A stretch of DNA of 64,000 bases from Curtobacterium sp. MCLR17_032 (GCF_003234795.2 NZ_CP126268.1:3646210-3710209); one strand, 5' to 3'; counted from the first letter of the stretch, positions 17,500-25,906 are shown. Notes: a model not told the origin generated them from the sequence alone. A program made the numbers and translations.

Positions 17500-18543
17500 A
17501 TGGCGAGCCGCCAACGCACGACGCAGCCGCACCGCGTCACGATGAAGGACGTCGCACGTCACGCAGGCGTGTCACAACCGACCGTGTCGTTCGTGCTGAA
17601 CGACCGCAGGGACGTGTCCATCGCTGCGGACACCCGAGCCCGGGTGCTCGAGGCGGCGAAGGAGCTGAACTTCCAGCCGAACCGCGCGGCGCAGTCGCTG
17701 CGTTCGAACAGGTCGTACACGGTCGGGGTCATCGCCGACCGACTCGTCGCCCAGCCGTACGCCGGCCACATCGTGCTCGGTGTGCAGCAGGCGGTCCAGG
17801 AGGCCGGCTACGTCTGCTTCGTGGTCGAGACCGCGCAGACCACGGACGGCGGCAAGGCAGCGGTCGAGAACCTCGTCCAGCAGGGCGTCGCCGGTCTCAT
17901 CTACGCGGCACCCGGTCCGGAGTACGTCACACCGGTGGACGGCCTCGAGCGCGTCCGGACCGTCTACGTCAACTGCTTCCCGTCCGGCGACGCACCCGCC
18001 GTCACCGTGCTGGCCGACGAGTTCCAGGGCGGGTACGACGTGGCCGCCGCCGTCTTCGCGGCAGGACACACCGACATCGCCTTCCTCGGGGGCCCCGAGG
18101 ACGACTACGCCTGCCGGGAGCGCAAGCGCGGACTCGACCGGGCCGCGGCCGACGCGGACGTCTCGGCCGACACCATCCGCGTCGCGTTCGGCACGTTCCA
18201 GGTGGGCTCGGGCTACGACCTGGCGATGGAGGTCCTGACGACCACCCGTCCGACGGCGATCATCTGTGGCAACGACCGCATGGCCGTCGGTGCCCTGATG
18301 GCCGCGCAGTCACTCGGCATGCGGTGCCCCGAGGACATCAGCATCGTCGGCTTCGACGACCAGCCGGACCTCGCCGACCAGATGCACCCACCGTTGACCA
18401 CCGTCGCACTCCCGCACCAGCAGATGGGCTACGACGCCGGAACGCTGCTCCTCGCAGCGACGGAGCAGCCCGGCCGACACCTCGTCCCCTGCGACTACGT
18501 GCCCCGCAGCTCGCTCGCATCCCCACGACCCGAAGGAACCTAG
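17500..18543 (+). CDS. LacI-family regulator of the fructan locus
   Basis: A 347-residue repressor with the N-terminal LacI helix-turn-helix (about 15-36, MKDVARHAGVSQPTVSFVLN), hinge helix, and a periplasmic-binding-protein-like effector domain ending with DQPDLADQMHPPLTTV. ATG 17500 has AAGGAGGG directly upstream. It is divergent from the fructan operon, with two identical palindromes between them, and is followed at once by a GH32-like gene. The likely inducer is fructose or a short fructan; this is inferred from neighbours. Confidence 0.92.
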   Translation: MASRQRTTQPHRVTMKDVARHAGVSQPTVSFVLNDRRDVSIAADTRARVLEAAKELNFQPNRAAQSLRSNRSYTVGVIADRLVAQPYAGHIVLGVQQAVQEAGYVCFVVETAQTTDGGKAAVENLVQQGVAGLIYAAPGPEYVTPVDGLERVRTVYVNCFPSGDAPAVTVLADEFQGGYDVAAAVFAAGHTDIAFLGGPEDDYACRERKRGLDRAAADADVSADTIRVAFGTFQVGSGYDLAMEVLTTTRPTAIICGNDRMAVGALMAAQSLGMRCPEDISIVGFDDQPDLADQMHPPLTTVALPHQQMGYDAGTLLLAATEQPGRHLVPCDYVPRSSLASPRPEGT

Positions 18544-20016
18544 GTGACCGTCCACCCCAGCACCCACTTCCAGCCGCCGAACGGCTTCGTCGGGGACGTG
18601 ATCCCCTTCGAGCACGAGGGCACGGCATGGCTGTTCTACCTGCTCGACGAGCGACCCGACGCTCCCCCGCTCGAGCGGAGCACGGGGATGCCGTGGGGCG
18701 CCGTGACCACGACCGACTTCGTCGACTTCGAGGACCGCGGCGTGGTGCTCCCGTCCGGCGGACCGGAGGCCAGCGACTTCGACTGCTACACGGGCAGCGT
18801 CGTCCAGGACGAGACCGGAGCGCTGCACCTCTTCTACACGGGCCACAACCCGCGCATCACGATCGAGGCGGACGGCGGGCCGAAGGACGCGCAGGTGGTG
18901 TGTCACGCGACCTCCGACGGCGACCTCACCGACTGGACGAAGCACCCCGACTGGGACTTCCCCGCACTCGCCGGCTACTCCCCTGAAGACTGGCGGGACC
19001 CCTTCGTGTTCCGGCCGGCCGCCGACCGGCCCTGGCAGATGCTGCTCGCGACACGGCGGCGGGATGACCCCTACCGACGGTCCGGGCTCGTCGCTCGGCT
19101 CGAGTCGGACGACCTGGTCACGTGGCGCGACGCCGAGCCGCTCTGGGAACCACACCGCTTCATCACCCAGGAGTGCCCCGACGTGTTCCAGTGGGGCGAG
19201 TGGTGGTACCTCGTGTACTCGGAGTTCTCCGATGCGTTCTGCACCCGGTACCGCATCGCGACGTCCCCGGACGGGCCGTGGCTCGCCCCGACGGACGACA
19301 CCGTCGACGGACGCGCCTTCTACGCAGCGAAGACGGTCGCGCTCGGCGACGACCGGTACTTCGTCGGCTGGATCGCGACGAAGGACGGCCACCGCGACGA
19401 AGGAGCCTGGCAGTGGGCCGGCACCATGGCGACACTGCAGGCACACCAGCGCCCGGACGGTTCACTCCGGTTCGACCTGCCGGACGCGGTGCAGGCCGCG
19501 TACCGGCACGAGTCGGACGTCACGGCGCAGCTCGAACCGGTGAACGGCGCCGACGGGACGGTCGGGAACGGTGCGACCACCCGGTACGCGTCGTGGGTCG
19601 GACCGGAACTCCCCGACGAAGCACTGGTCGTCGCCGACGTCGTCATCGAGCCCGGCACCGCCTCGCTCGGGCTGCTCCTGCGCACGAGCGACGACGGCGA
19701 GGAGGGGTACGCGCTCCGCCTCGAACCAGATCGGAACCGGGTCGTGTTCGACCGGTGGCCGCGCGGCAGCACCGGGACCGAGCAGTGGCAGATCCTCGGT
19801 GACGTGCCGCACGCCGTGGAACTGGAACGCCCTGTGGAGCTCGCTCCTGGAGCGCACCGGATCCAAGTGCACCTCGACGGCGACATCTGTGTCGCGGTCA
19901 TCGACGGCTCCGTGGCGTTGAGCACGCGGCTCTACGACCGCAGGGCCGGCCGGCTGGGGCTCTTCACACAAGACGGCGCGATGACGCTCCAGCGCCTGGC
20001 GATCCGCACCCGCTGA
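18544..20016 (+). CDS. Cytoplasmic GH32-like fructosidase, divergent subgroup
   Basis: A 490-residue GH32-fold protein without signal peptide. The usual WxNDPNG box is replaced by PPNGFVGDVIPF, which still supplies a possible nucleophile (Asp18); RDPF (Asp152) and QECPDVF (Glu210) keep the other two catalytic residues. A beta-sandwich domain follows from about 330. It begins with GTG directly after the lacI stop, behind AAGGA, so the two are cotranscribed. It may act on a special fructose linkage such as a difructose anhydride or a branched levan oligosaccharide; that choice is speculative. Confidence 0.75.
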   Translation: MTVHPSTHFQPPNGFVGDVIPFEHEGTAWLFYLLDERPDAPPLERSTGMPWGAVTTTDFVDFEDRGVVLPSGGPEASDFDCYTGSVVQDETGALHLFYTGHNPRITIEADGGPKDAQVVCHATSDGDLTDWTKHPDWDFPALAGYSPEDWRDPFVFRPAADRPWQMLLATRRRDDPYRRSGLVARLESDDLVTWRDAEPLWEPHRFITQECPDVFQWGEWWYLVYSEFSDAFCTRYRIATSPDGPWLAPTDDTVDGRAFYAAKTVALGDDRYFVGWIATKDGHRDEGAWQWAGTMATLQAHQRPDGSLRFDLPDAVQAAYRHESDVTAQLEPVNGADGTVGNGATTRYASWVGPELPDEALVVADVVIEPGTASLGLLLRTSDDGEEGYALRLEPDRNRVVFDRWPRGSTGTEQWQILGDVPHAVELERPVELAPGAHRIQVHLDGDICVAVIDGSVALSTRLYDRRAGRLGLFTQDGAMTLQRLAIRTR

Positions 20017-20017
20017 C

Positions 20018-20047
20018 CCCGGATCGCGGGCAGGACCGCGAGCCGGG
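20018..20047. terminator. Bidirectional hairpin between convergent genes
   Basis: CCCGG-at-CGCGG (20018-20029) pairs with CCGCG-ag-CCGGG (20036-20047) around a six-base loop, in the 45-bp gap between the GH32-like gene and the leftward VWA gene. Without a U tract it is a probable shared 3' structure. Confidence 0.55.
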
Positions 20048-20061
20048 AGGGCAGACGCCCT

Positions 20062-21849
20062 TCAGCCGCGTCCGTCCCCGAGCACCCGGACGCCAGCAGC
20101 GCGGAACGGCCCCGTGTCCCGCTCGAACCGGATCCCGGGAGGCACGCCCACGGGGAGCAGGGCGACGTCCGGCACGCGGGCGGTGACGTCGAGCAGCACC
20201 GCCCGGAGTTCGCCGACCGCCGCGGCCTCGCCGAGCACCGTTCCGTCGAGTCCGACCGTCGGCCTGCCGTCGGAGACGACCACCAGCCGGCGGCGACCGG
20301 GCTCGTCGGCGTCGAGCAGCTCCGCGGCGACCAGGAGCCCGTGCGCGAGCGGCGTCCCGCCACCCGTCCGTGCCCGGCCGATCCCCCACCGGGTGCGGTG
20401 CAGACTCGTCGCGCGGGTGACGACGATCTCCGCACGGTCACCGGCCGCCACGACGACACTCACGGTGCCGCGTCGCGCGCAGACCTCGGCGGCCAGGCGG
20501 TCAGCGGCGGAACCCGCCCGGTCGAGTCCCGCCCGCCCCAACGAGGACGAGCCGTCGACGAGCACCACCGTGTGGGTCCCCCCTCGTCTCGCCAGGACCG
20601 CTGAACGCAGGTCGTCGCGGACGAGCGGGACCGGATCGGGGCTGCCCATCGCGGTCTGGAGCGCCACCCGGACCGCCGCGCGTCGCAGGCTCGGCACCAC
20701 GGCGATCCCACCCCGACCGCGGTCGAGCGCCACGTCACGCACGATCCGCCCGCGGTCGTCCGATCGGCTCGACGGCCCGTCTCGCCCACGCAGGTGCCGG
20801 TCGCTCCGCGTCGCCGGGCGGACGCGCATCGACTGGTCCGTCGTGACGCCGGTCGCCCCGATGGTGACCGCCAGGCCGGTGGGGTCACCGTCGAGCGGGC
20901 ACTCCTGCGCCGTCGCCGTCGCGCCGGTCGCGTCGTCAGTACCGGTCGGGTCGTCGCCGGAGGTTACGTCCGGGTCCGGCCGGGAGGCGGTGCTCGCCTC
21001 CGCACCGCGGGTCACGTCCGCGCTGCTGGTCGCCCGGTCATCGGCGCTGGCGTCGCCCTCGTCGGTCCCGTCCGCCTCGTCGCCGGGCCCCTCGTCCGTC
21101 GAGTCGGAGTCGCGCGCATCCGGTTCGCCGGTCACGTCCGGGCGGTCAGCGCGCCCACTGCCCGTGCCGTCCTCGTCGCCGGCTCCGGTGTCCGGGTCGC
21201 CTGCTGCCGTTCCGTCGCCGTCCTCGTCGTCGGCGGTCGCTGCTGGATCATCGGTCGTCGGTGCGCTCCCGATGCCGTCCGCCTCGCCCTCGACCGACGG
21301 GCCGGCCGCGTCGTCCTCGCCCTCGTTGTCCGCTCCCCCGGTCGGGTCCTCCGGGACGGCCGGTCCGGAGCGCCGCGGCCACGCGACGACCTCCGCGACG
21401 ACGGCGAGCGGATCCGGGTGGCCGCCGTCGGCGAGCCCCAGGGCGAGACGCGATGCAGCCACGTCGAGCCCGTGGTCTCGGAGACCGGCCACGTCGAGGA
21501 GCCGGACGACCGCGCCGGGCAGTTCGTCGAGCCTCCAGGCCGGTGCCCTGCGTGGTCTCGGCGGCGTGACGGTGCGTGGATGTGCGAACCGGAGGACGGC
21601 CGTACAGCGGCGGAGCAGCGCCGGTGCGACGTCGCGGGCGTCCCACGCCAGGGCGAGCACGCGCTCGCCCTGGACCGCCGCGAGCCGTTCTGCGTCGACC
21701 GCCTCGGCGTGCGCGAAGCGGGCATCAGCTGCATCGGCGAGCTCGCGGAAGGCCTTCTCGGCGGTGTCTGCGTCGCCCGTGCAGAGGATCCCGAACCGGT
21801 CGCCGGCGAGCCATCGGTCGAGCACCGCCCGGTGCTGGTCGTCGGTCAC
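20062..21849 (-). CDS. VWA-domain protein resembling magnesium chelatase subunit D
   Basis: A 595-residue protein: a degenerate AAA-like N-terminal region (1-160), a very acidic, low-complexity Asp/Glu/Thr/Gly linker (about 170-330), and a C-terminal von Willebrand A domain with an intact metal-binding MIDAS (DGSSSLG near 430, GGGTP, SDGRPT). This is the layout of BchD/ChlD-type subunits, which pair with a hexameric AAA motor to drive metal insertion. The GTG start overlaps the AAA gene stop (GTGA). No large catalytic chelatase subunit (CobN/ChlH) is nearby, so the client is unknown. Confidence 0.82.
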   Translation of the reverse strand: MTDDQHRAVLDRWLAGDRFGILCTGDADTAEKAFRELADAADARFAHAEAVDAERLAAVQGERVLALAWDARDVAPALLRRCTAVLRFAHPRTVTPPRPRRAPAWRLDELPGAVVRLLDVAGLRDHGLDVAASRLALGLADGGHPDPLAVVAEVVAWPRRSGPAVPEDPTGGADNEGEDDAAGPSVEGEADGIGSAPTTDDPAATADDEDGDGTAAGDPDTGAGDEDGTGSGRADRPDVTGEPDARDSDSTDEGPGDEADGTDEGDASADDRATSSADVTRGAEASTASRPDPDVTSGDDPTGTDDATGATATAQECPLDGDPTGLAVTIGATGVTTDQSMRVRPATRSDRHLRGRDGPSSRSDDRGRIVRDVALDRGRGGIAVVPSLRRAAVRVALQTAMGSPDPVPLVRDDLRSAVLARRGGTHTVVLVDGSSSLGRAGLDRAGSAADRLAAEVCARRGTVSVVVAAGDRAEIVVTRATSLHRTRWGIGRARTGGGTPLAHGLLVAAELLDADEPGRRRLVVVSDGRPTVGLDGTVLGEAAAVGELRAVLLDVTARVPDVALLPVGVPPGIRFERDTGPFRAAGVRVLGDGRG

Positions 21850-22781
21850 GCGGCCCGCAGGCCGAGCACCCGGGCCGTCGCCAGCCGGACGCGCGCCGCA
21901 GGGGCTGCTGCACGTTCCGCTGGCTGGCGCGGGGTCCGGTGTCGGAGTGCCGGCACGGCTGCCATGGCGACGTCGGCGCCGGTGACGTCCGTCCGGCCGG
22001 CGAAGGCCGCGCCGGCGAGGGCGGTCCGCGTCATCACGAGGTCGGCTCGGTGGCCGATCGCGCCGGACTCGACGCAGACGTCGACGATCTGGCGCAGGAT
22101 CCGCTCGGACACATCGACCTCGTCGAGCAGCTCACGCGCCATGACGATGCGTTCGCCCAGGCGGAGTTCCGCGTCGCGTGCGGCGGCGACGAACGCGGCC
22201 GGGTCGCGGTCGAAGCGGAGGCGTCGGCGGACGATCTCCAGGCGGACGTCGACGTCGGTGATGGTCGTGACCGCCGTCGCCAGGCCGAAACGGTCCTCGA
22301 GCTGCGGGCGCAACTCGCCCTCCTCGGGGTTCCCGCTGCCGACGAGCACGAACCGGGCCGGGTGGACGTGGCTGATGCCGTCGCGCTCCACCCGGTTCAC
22401 GCCGGACGCGGCGACGTCGAGCAGCACGTCGACCAGCAGGTCGTCGAGCAGGTTCACCTCGTCGATGTAGAGGAAGCCGCCGTGCGCCTCACCGAGGACG
22501 CCCGGCGCGAAGGCGACCTCGCCGCGGAGGGCGCGGTCGATGTCGAGCGAACCGAGCACCCGGTCCTCGCTGGCGCCGAGTGGCAGTTCCGCGATCGGCA
22601 TCGGCACCCCCGCCGTGCGGAGCAGCGCCCCGAGGCCCCGCACGGTCGTCGTCTTCGCGGTGCCGCGGTCACCGATCGCCAGGACACCGGCGATGCCCGG
22701 ATCGACCGCGCAGAGCGCGAGGCAGCGCTTCAGCTCGTCCTGACCGAGGACCGCGCTGAACGGGAAGACCGCATCCGACAT
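21846..22781 (-). CDS. AAA+ ATPase resembling magnesium chelatase subunit I / MoxR
   Basis: A 311-residue AAA+ ATPase with Walker A GDRGTAKT (37-44), Walker B FLYIDE (103-108), a sensor-1 region (FVLVGSGNPEEG) and a C-terminal helical lid. The two insertion regions match ChlI/BchI rather than plain MoxR. It forms a translationally coupled pair with the VWA gene. Its ATG lies only 4 bases from a 21-bp palindrome shared with the divergent cobW-like gene and has no clear ribosome binding site, so its transcript may be leaderless and repressed by the protein bound there. Confidence 0.85.
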   Translation of the reverse strand: MSDAVFPFSAVLGQDELKRCLALCAVDPGIAGVLAIGDRGTAKTTTVRGLGALLRTAGVPMPIAELPLGASEDRVLGSLDIDRALRGEVAFAPGVLGEAHGGFLYIDEVNLLDDLLVDVLLDVAASGVNRVERDGISHVHPARFVLVGSGNPEEGELRPQLEDRFGLATAVTTITDVDVRLEIVRRRLRFDRDPAAFVAAARDAELRLGERIVMARELLDEVDVSERILRQIVDVCVESGAIGHRADLVMTRTALAGAAFAGRTDVTGADVAMAAVPALRHRTPRQPAERAAAPAARVRLATARVLGLRAA

Positions 22782-22785
22782 GCTT

Positions 22786-22806
22786 TGATGATAACTGTTC
22801 TCATCA
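22786..22806. promoter_or_regulatory. 21-bp palindromic operator, Zur/Fur-like
   Basis: Left arm TGATGATAAC and right arm GTTCTCATCA face each other around a central T, with one mismatched pair (TGATGAT against TGATGAG when read from either side). It sits in the 47-bp divergent promoter gap between the AAA and CobW genes. The TGAtAAC...GTT.TCA shape is like Fur-family zinc-regulator boxes of actinobacteria, and CobW-family GTPases are often zinc-regulated. The Zur assignment is inference. Confidence 0.6.
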
Positions 22807-22828
22807 ACGAGGCAGAACGGAGGTCAGC

Positions 22829-23815
22829 GTGAACGCGCGCTCCACCGTGCCCGTCGTCGCGATCACCGGACCGCTCGGCGTCGGCAAGACGAGCCTGGTC
22901 AACGCCCTGCTCCGCACGCCGGGCGCCCGCATCGGCGTCGTGGTGAACGACTTCGGTGCCGTGAACATCGACGCCGGACTGGTGGTCGGGCAGATCGACG
23001 AGGCGGCCTCGATCTCCGGCGGGTGCATCTGCTGCCTCGACGACACCAGCGGACTCGACGACGCCCTCGAACGCCTGACCGACGCACGACTCACCCTCGA
23101 CGTCGTCCTGGTCGAAGCGAGCGGTGCAGCCGATCCCGCGGTGCTCTCGCGGCTCATCCGGTTCGGCTCGGCGCCCCGCGCCCGGTGGGGCGGACTCGTG
23201 GAGGTCGTCGACGCCGCCTGGTTCGCGCGGACGACCGAGGCGGAGCGGCTCGGTGACGCCCGCTACCGGACGGCGTCACTCGTGGTGGCGAACAAGACCG
23301 ACCGCACACCGGACGCCGACCGCGTCCTCCGCGCGCTCGGGGCCGTCGCCCCGCGGGCCGTCGTCGTCTCGGCCGTGCGCGGTGCGATCGACCCCACCGT
23401 GCTGTTCGACGTCGCGGAGCGGGCAGCATCGGACGAGCTCGACTTCTCGGGCCTGACGGAGCCGGAGCACGTGCACGACCACGCCGAGGCCGTCACCCGC
23501 GAACTCCACGCCCCGGTGTCCGCGGACGCGCTCGTCGACCTGCTCGACACACCCGTTCCGGGCGTCGCGCGGATCAAGGGCATCGTCGACGTCCGGATCG
23601 GCAGCGCCAGCCGGCCGTACGTGGTGCACGTCGTCACCGGCACGGTCCACGTCGAACCGCTCGGGACCGGGTCTGCTGCCCGGGCACTCGTCGCCATCGG
23701 GTACGGGTTCGACGCCGAGGTCGTCCGGTCGCGGTTGGAGTCGGTCGCGGTGGGCGAGCCGTCAACGCCAGCGGGCGTGCGGCGGCTTCGGAGGCTGTTG
23801 CGGCTCAGTCGGTGA
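22829..23815 (+). CDS. CobW-family (G3E) metallochaperone GTPase
   Basis: A 328-residue GTPase with Walker A GPLGVGKT (14-21), the metal-binding CICC motif (GGCICC, 65-69), NKTD (155-158), a His-rich stretch (EHVHDHAEA near 215) and a C-terminal CobW_C domain. CobW proteins carry zinc or cobalt to target enzymes. GTG 22829 has CGGAGG upstream. It is divergent from the chelatase-like AAA/VWA pair and shares a 21-bp palindrome with it, suggesting co-regulation by metal status. Confidence 0.9.
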   Translation: MNARSTVPVVAITGPLGVGKTSLVNALLRTPGARIGVVVNDFGAVNIDAGLVVGQIDEAASISGGCICCLDDTSGLDDALERLTDARLTLDVVLVEASGAADPAVLSRLIRFGSAPRARWGGLVEVVDAAWFARTTEAERLGDARYRTASLVVANKTDRTPDADRVLRALGAVAPRAVVVSAVRGAIDPTVLFDVAERAASDELDFSGLTEPEHVHDHAEAVTRELHAPVSADALVDLLDTPVPGVARIKGIVDVRIGSASRPYVVHVVTGTVHVEPLGTGSAARALVAIGYGFDAEVVRSRLESVAVGEPSTPAGVRRLRRLLRLSR

Positions 23816-23832
23816 GAGCTGTTCTCGAATGC

Positions 23833-24290
23833 CTACTTCTGACCGGACCGCTGCGCGAAGTCGGAGTTCACCGCGCCGTACACGATCCAGGCGATGACTG
23901 CGTCGATCGCGAAAGTGTTCAGCAAGTCGTCCCGGTGTCGTTGAACGTGAACGAGAAGTTTCCAGTGGACCCGAGCGCTGACACCGAGTCCAAATTGGTT
24001 CCGAGCGTCGGGATCTTGCCGAAAGGCTCCAGCATGCTGGTTCCGCCGTTGTGACCGTGACGCTCGAGGATCCATTCACCTTGCTGCGCCATGGTCGAGA
24101 CCTTCCCGGTCATGTCCTCCACACCTGACATGCATTTCTTCTCTGACTGCGAGCAGATGCCCCAGTACAACGCGTTCTGAGTCGCGCTGAAGGTGACGTA
24201 ACGAGGACCTGATGCCTCTCCCCTCGAATGAGTCTCAACTCGACGAAACCACCGTGCGCAAGGGGATGAAAATGCGACAATGCACAGGTA
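23833..24290 (-). pseudogene. Frameshifted, N-terminally truncated gene remnant
   Basis: Reading leftward, one frame gives a coding-like stretch from about 24290 through ALYWGICSQSEKKC and STGNFSFTFNDTG, then stops at 23919. Another frame takes up the likely continuation, DDLLNTFAIDAVIAWIVYGAVN, and runs to the stop at 23833. A single-base change near 23925-23935 would join them. There is no good start codon at the right end, so the 5' part is also missing. It looks like a decaying accessory gene at the edge of the island. I recognise no family. Confidence 0.45.
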
Positions 24291-24336
24291 TCACGTGGTG
24301 GGCTCCGAATAGTAGTTCTTGACGTACGGTCGACCT

Positions 24337-24744
24337 ATGGAGTGGGGCAAGCGTGCAACCGCGGGCGGCATACTGGCCGTGTTCCTAGCGGGGAGCGTGA
24401 CGGCATGCTCCGTCACAGGATGCAGCGGAAGCCGCCAATCGACCGCCAGCGTGGCGATCGACGCCACTGCGTGGGTCGATGTGCACCCCGGACACGTCCT
24501 CACGGTCTGTCTCGAAGATGTTTGTGCCGATGCGGCAACGAAGAACACGGTCACCGCGCGGTCTTCCGAGCCGAACGGACACAAGTTCATGTTGACCGCC
24601 GCGGACACCACGACCAAGGCGGAAATCGGGAGGAAGTCGACGCGGCTGTTCGCTTCTCACGACAAGACGGCTTGCGGTGACGTCACCTACCCGACCGGAA
24701 CGATCCAGATCACCAGCAGAGGAGAGCTCAAGGTCCGCCGCTAA
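24337..24744 (+). CDS. Putative lipoprotein, unknown function
   Basis: A 135-residue protein with a signal peptide (WGKRATAGGILAVFLAGSVTAC) whose lipobox is SVTAC, followed by a small beta-rich domain with three further cysteines (VCLEDVCAD, TACGDV). ATG 24337 is preferred; an upstream TTG at 24319 is possible but lies in a likely promoter. It is the first intact gene of the accessory island and is followed by repeat copy 1. Confidence 0.65.
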   Translation: MEWGKRATAGGILAVFLAGSVTACSVTGCSGSRQSTASVAIDATAWVDVHPGHVLTVCLEDVCADAATKNTVTARSSEPNGHKFMLTAADTTTKAEIGRKSTRLFASHDKTACGDVTYPTGTIQITSRGELKVRR

Positions 24745-24781
24745 GGGCCCAAGCCCCTCAAGAAACAATCGCTCGATGTTC

Positions 24782-24806
24782 CGATAGAGGATCGACTATC
24801 GAGACG
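24782..24806 (+). repeat. Cassette-boundary repeat, copy 1 (degenerate)
   Basis: CGATAG (24782-24787) and CTATCG (24796-24801) form an inverted pair around AGGATCGA, then GAGACG follows where most copies have GACG. It separates the rightward lipoprotein gene from the leftward small membrane protein gene. Confidence 0.6.
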
Positions 24807-24814
24807 ACCTGTAG

Positions 24815-25042
24815 CTAGAGGTCCCGTTCGTTGGTCGCCTGCGCTCGTCGGCGCGCGAGCAGGGCTTTCACACTTGTGCGGGTCGCGACACCGAGCCCAA
24901 GGCAGCCGATGAAGAGGCCCACGTTCGGTGCGGTCGTGGAGTGCAGGACGTGGAGGGGCAGAGTCCAAAGAGCGACCCCGATGACGATGAACGCGACCGC
25001 CAAGACGAGCGCCCATCGATCTGCCAGGCTCACGTAGCGCAC
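24815..25042 (-). CDS. Small two-helix membrane protein
   Basis: A 75-residue protein with two hydrophobic helices (ALVLAVAFIVIGVALWTLPL and VGLFIGCLGLGVATRTSV) and a basic C-terminus. GTG 25042 is chosen because TATTAT, a good -10 box, lies about 8 bases before it; the message may be leaderless. It fills the first cassette between repeat copies 1 and 2 and reads against the repeat direction. No family recognised. Confidence 0.5.
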   Translation of the reverse strand: MRYVSLADRWALVLAVAFIVIGVALWTLPLHVLHSTTAPNVGLFIGCLGLGVATRTSVKALLARRRAQATNERDL

Positions 25043-25074
25043 GCTCGGATAATACAGCCGTGCTACACGGGGGA

Positions 25075-25099
25075 CCGGAAATCGATCGGCTATCGGACG
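25075..25099 (+). repeat. Cassette-boundary repeat, copy 2
   Basis: CCGGAAATCGATCGGCTAT then CGGACG. The right half (GATCGGCTATCGGACG) matches the consensus fully; the left arm is degenerate. It lies between the small leftward gene and a small rightward gene. Confidence 0.75.
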
Positions 25100-25128
25100 C
25101 AAAGAGGCGACGGTGGCAAGCTCAGCTC

Positions 25129-25296
25129 ATGAACGTTCCGGGCTGGCTCGCGGCACTCGTCCTGGGTGCGCTCGCCTTAATCGTCGGGCTTGTCCTGCAA
25201 CTCACTAGCGCTTCGCACATCGGTCTCGTAATCTCGATAGTCGGCGTGATGGTCGCAGTCGCAGGTGGGATGTGCCGTCCCCGCGGCTCGCACTAG
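25129..25296 (+). CDS. Small two-helix membrane protein (55 residues)
   Basis: ATG 25129 opens a 55-residue protein with two hydrophobic helices (WLAALVLGALALIVGLVLQL and HIGLVISIVGVMVAVAGGM) and a short basic end. It lies 30 bp after repeat copy 2. A similar leader (GGCA-GCT followed by a start codon and ACGTTCCG) recurs after repeat copy 3, so related genes may once have stood in both cassettes. No family recognised. Confidence 0.5.
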   Translation: MNVPGWLAALVLGALALIVGLVLQLTSASHIGLVISIVGVMVAVAGGMCRPRGSH

Positions 25297-25387
25297 GAAG
25301 GACTCGCGCTGCTGGCGCCGACCCGTGATGACTGCCGTGCTCGGGACGGAACGGAGACGAGTGAGGCGCGCAGCTTGCGATGCTGTC

Positions 25388-25412
25388 CCGGTAGCCGATC
25401 GGCTATCGGACG
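25388..25412 (+). repeat. Cassette-boundary repeat, copy 3 (best palindrome)
   Basis: CCGGTAG and CTATCGG arms flank CCGATCGG, followed by ACG. The whole 22-bp unit is a near-perfect palindrome with one mismatch. The TAGCCGATCGGCTA core is exact. Confidence 0.8.
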
Positions 25413-25535
25413 GACATCGGGCGCACGATGAGGCAGGCTTCGACTGTGCACGTTCCGTGGCCAGCGCGGTTGCTCCCGTTGTTCGACACAGGTTGCAGTG
25501 CCAGTATTATCTATTCACAACAACTGGCTTGAGGA

Positions 25536-25685
25536 ATGATGGCACAATTAGTAGTGCTCGCTGCAATGCTTGCCGCCGTGAACCCAAACCAAGGGAATTC
25601 CATCCCTCCGGTGCTTTGGTTCTCAATTCTCGCAGTGCTTATCGTGGTGTGTGCTGTGGTAATCATTAGGCGCCGCAAGCGCTGA
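25536..25685 (+). CDS. Very small single-helix membrane protein (about 49 residues)
   Basis: Two in-frame ATGs (25536, 25539) behind GAGGA open a protein that starts MAQLVVLAAMLAAV, continues with NPNQGNSIPPV, has one strong membrane helix (LWFSILAVLIVVCAVVII) and ends RRRKR. The basic tail sets the orientation with the C-terminus inside. The gene is clearly richer in A+T than the rest of the window, a sign of separate origin. It lies in the cassette between repeat copies 3 and 4. Confidence 0.5.
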   Translation: MMAQLVVLAAMLAAVNPNQGNSIPPVLWFSILAVLIVVCAVVIIRRRKR

Positions 25686-25765
25686 TGCCTTAAGTAGGAC
25701 AAAAGTGGGGAGGTCTGCGCGAAAGCGGCTTCCCCGCAAATTGCAACGGGAAAGCAAAATAGAGC

Positions 25766-25906
25766 TCAATTCGGCTGTGCTGCAGAATGGATGACAGTCG
25801 CAGCGAGGGCAAATAGGGCGACGATGGTGAGGATCGCGCCTGATCCAGACATCCACGCGCGACGACGGGCACGCCGGCGGCGTTCAGCGACCGACGCCCA
25901 AACCAC
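25766..25906 (-). CDS. Possible small membrane protein (46 residues)
   Basis: Leftward from GTG 25906: an Arg-rich stretch (ERRRRARRRAW) then one membrane helix (GAILTIVALFALAATVIHSA). The open frame continues upstream without a start and would add a second hydrophobic segment, SEFPIAAVVSTVVW, so a start codon may have been lost. It could be a real small gene or a decaying one. It shares the cassette between repeat copies 3 and 4 with the gene at 25536. Confidence 0.3.
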   Translation of the reverse strand: MVWASVAERRRRARRRAWMSGSGAILTIVALFALAATVIHSAAQPN

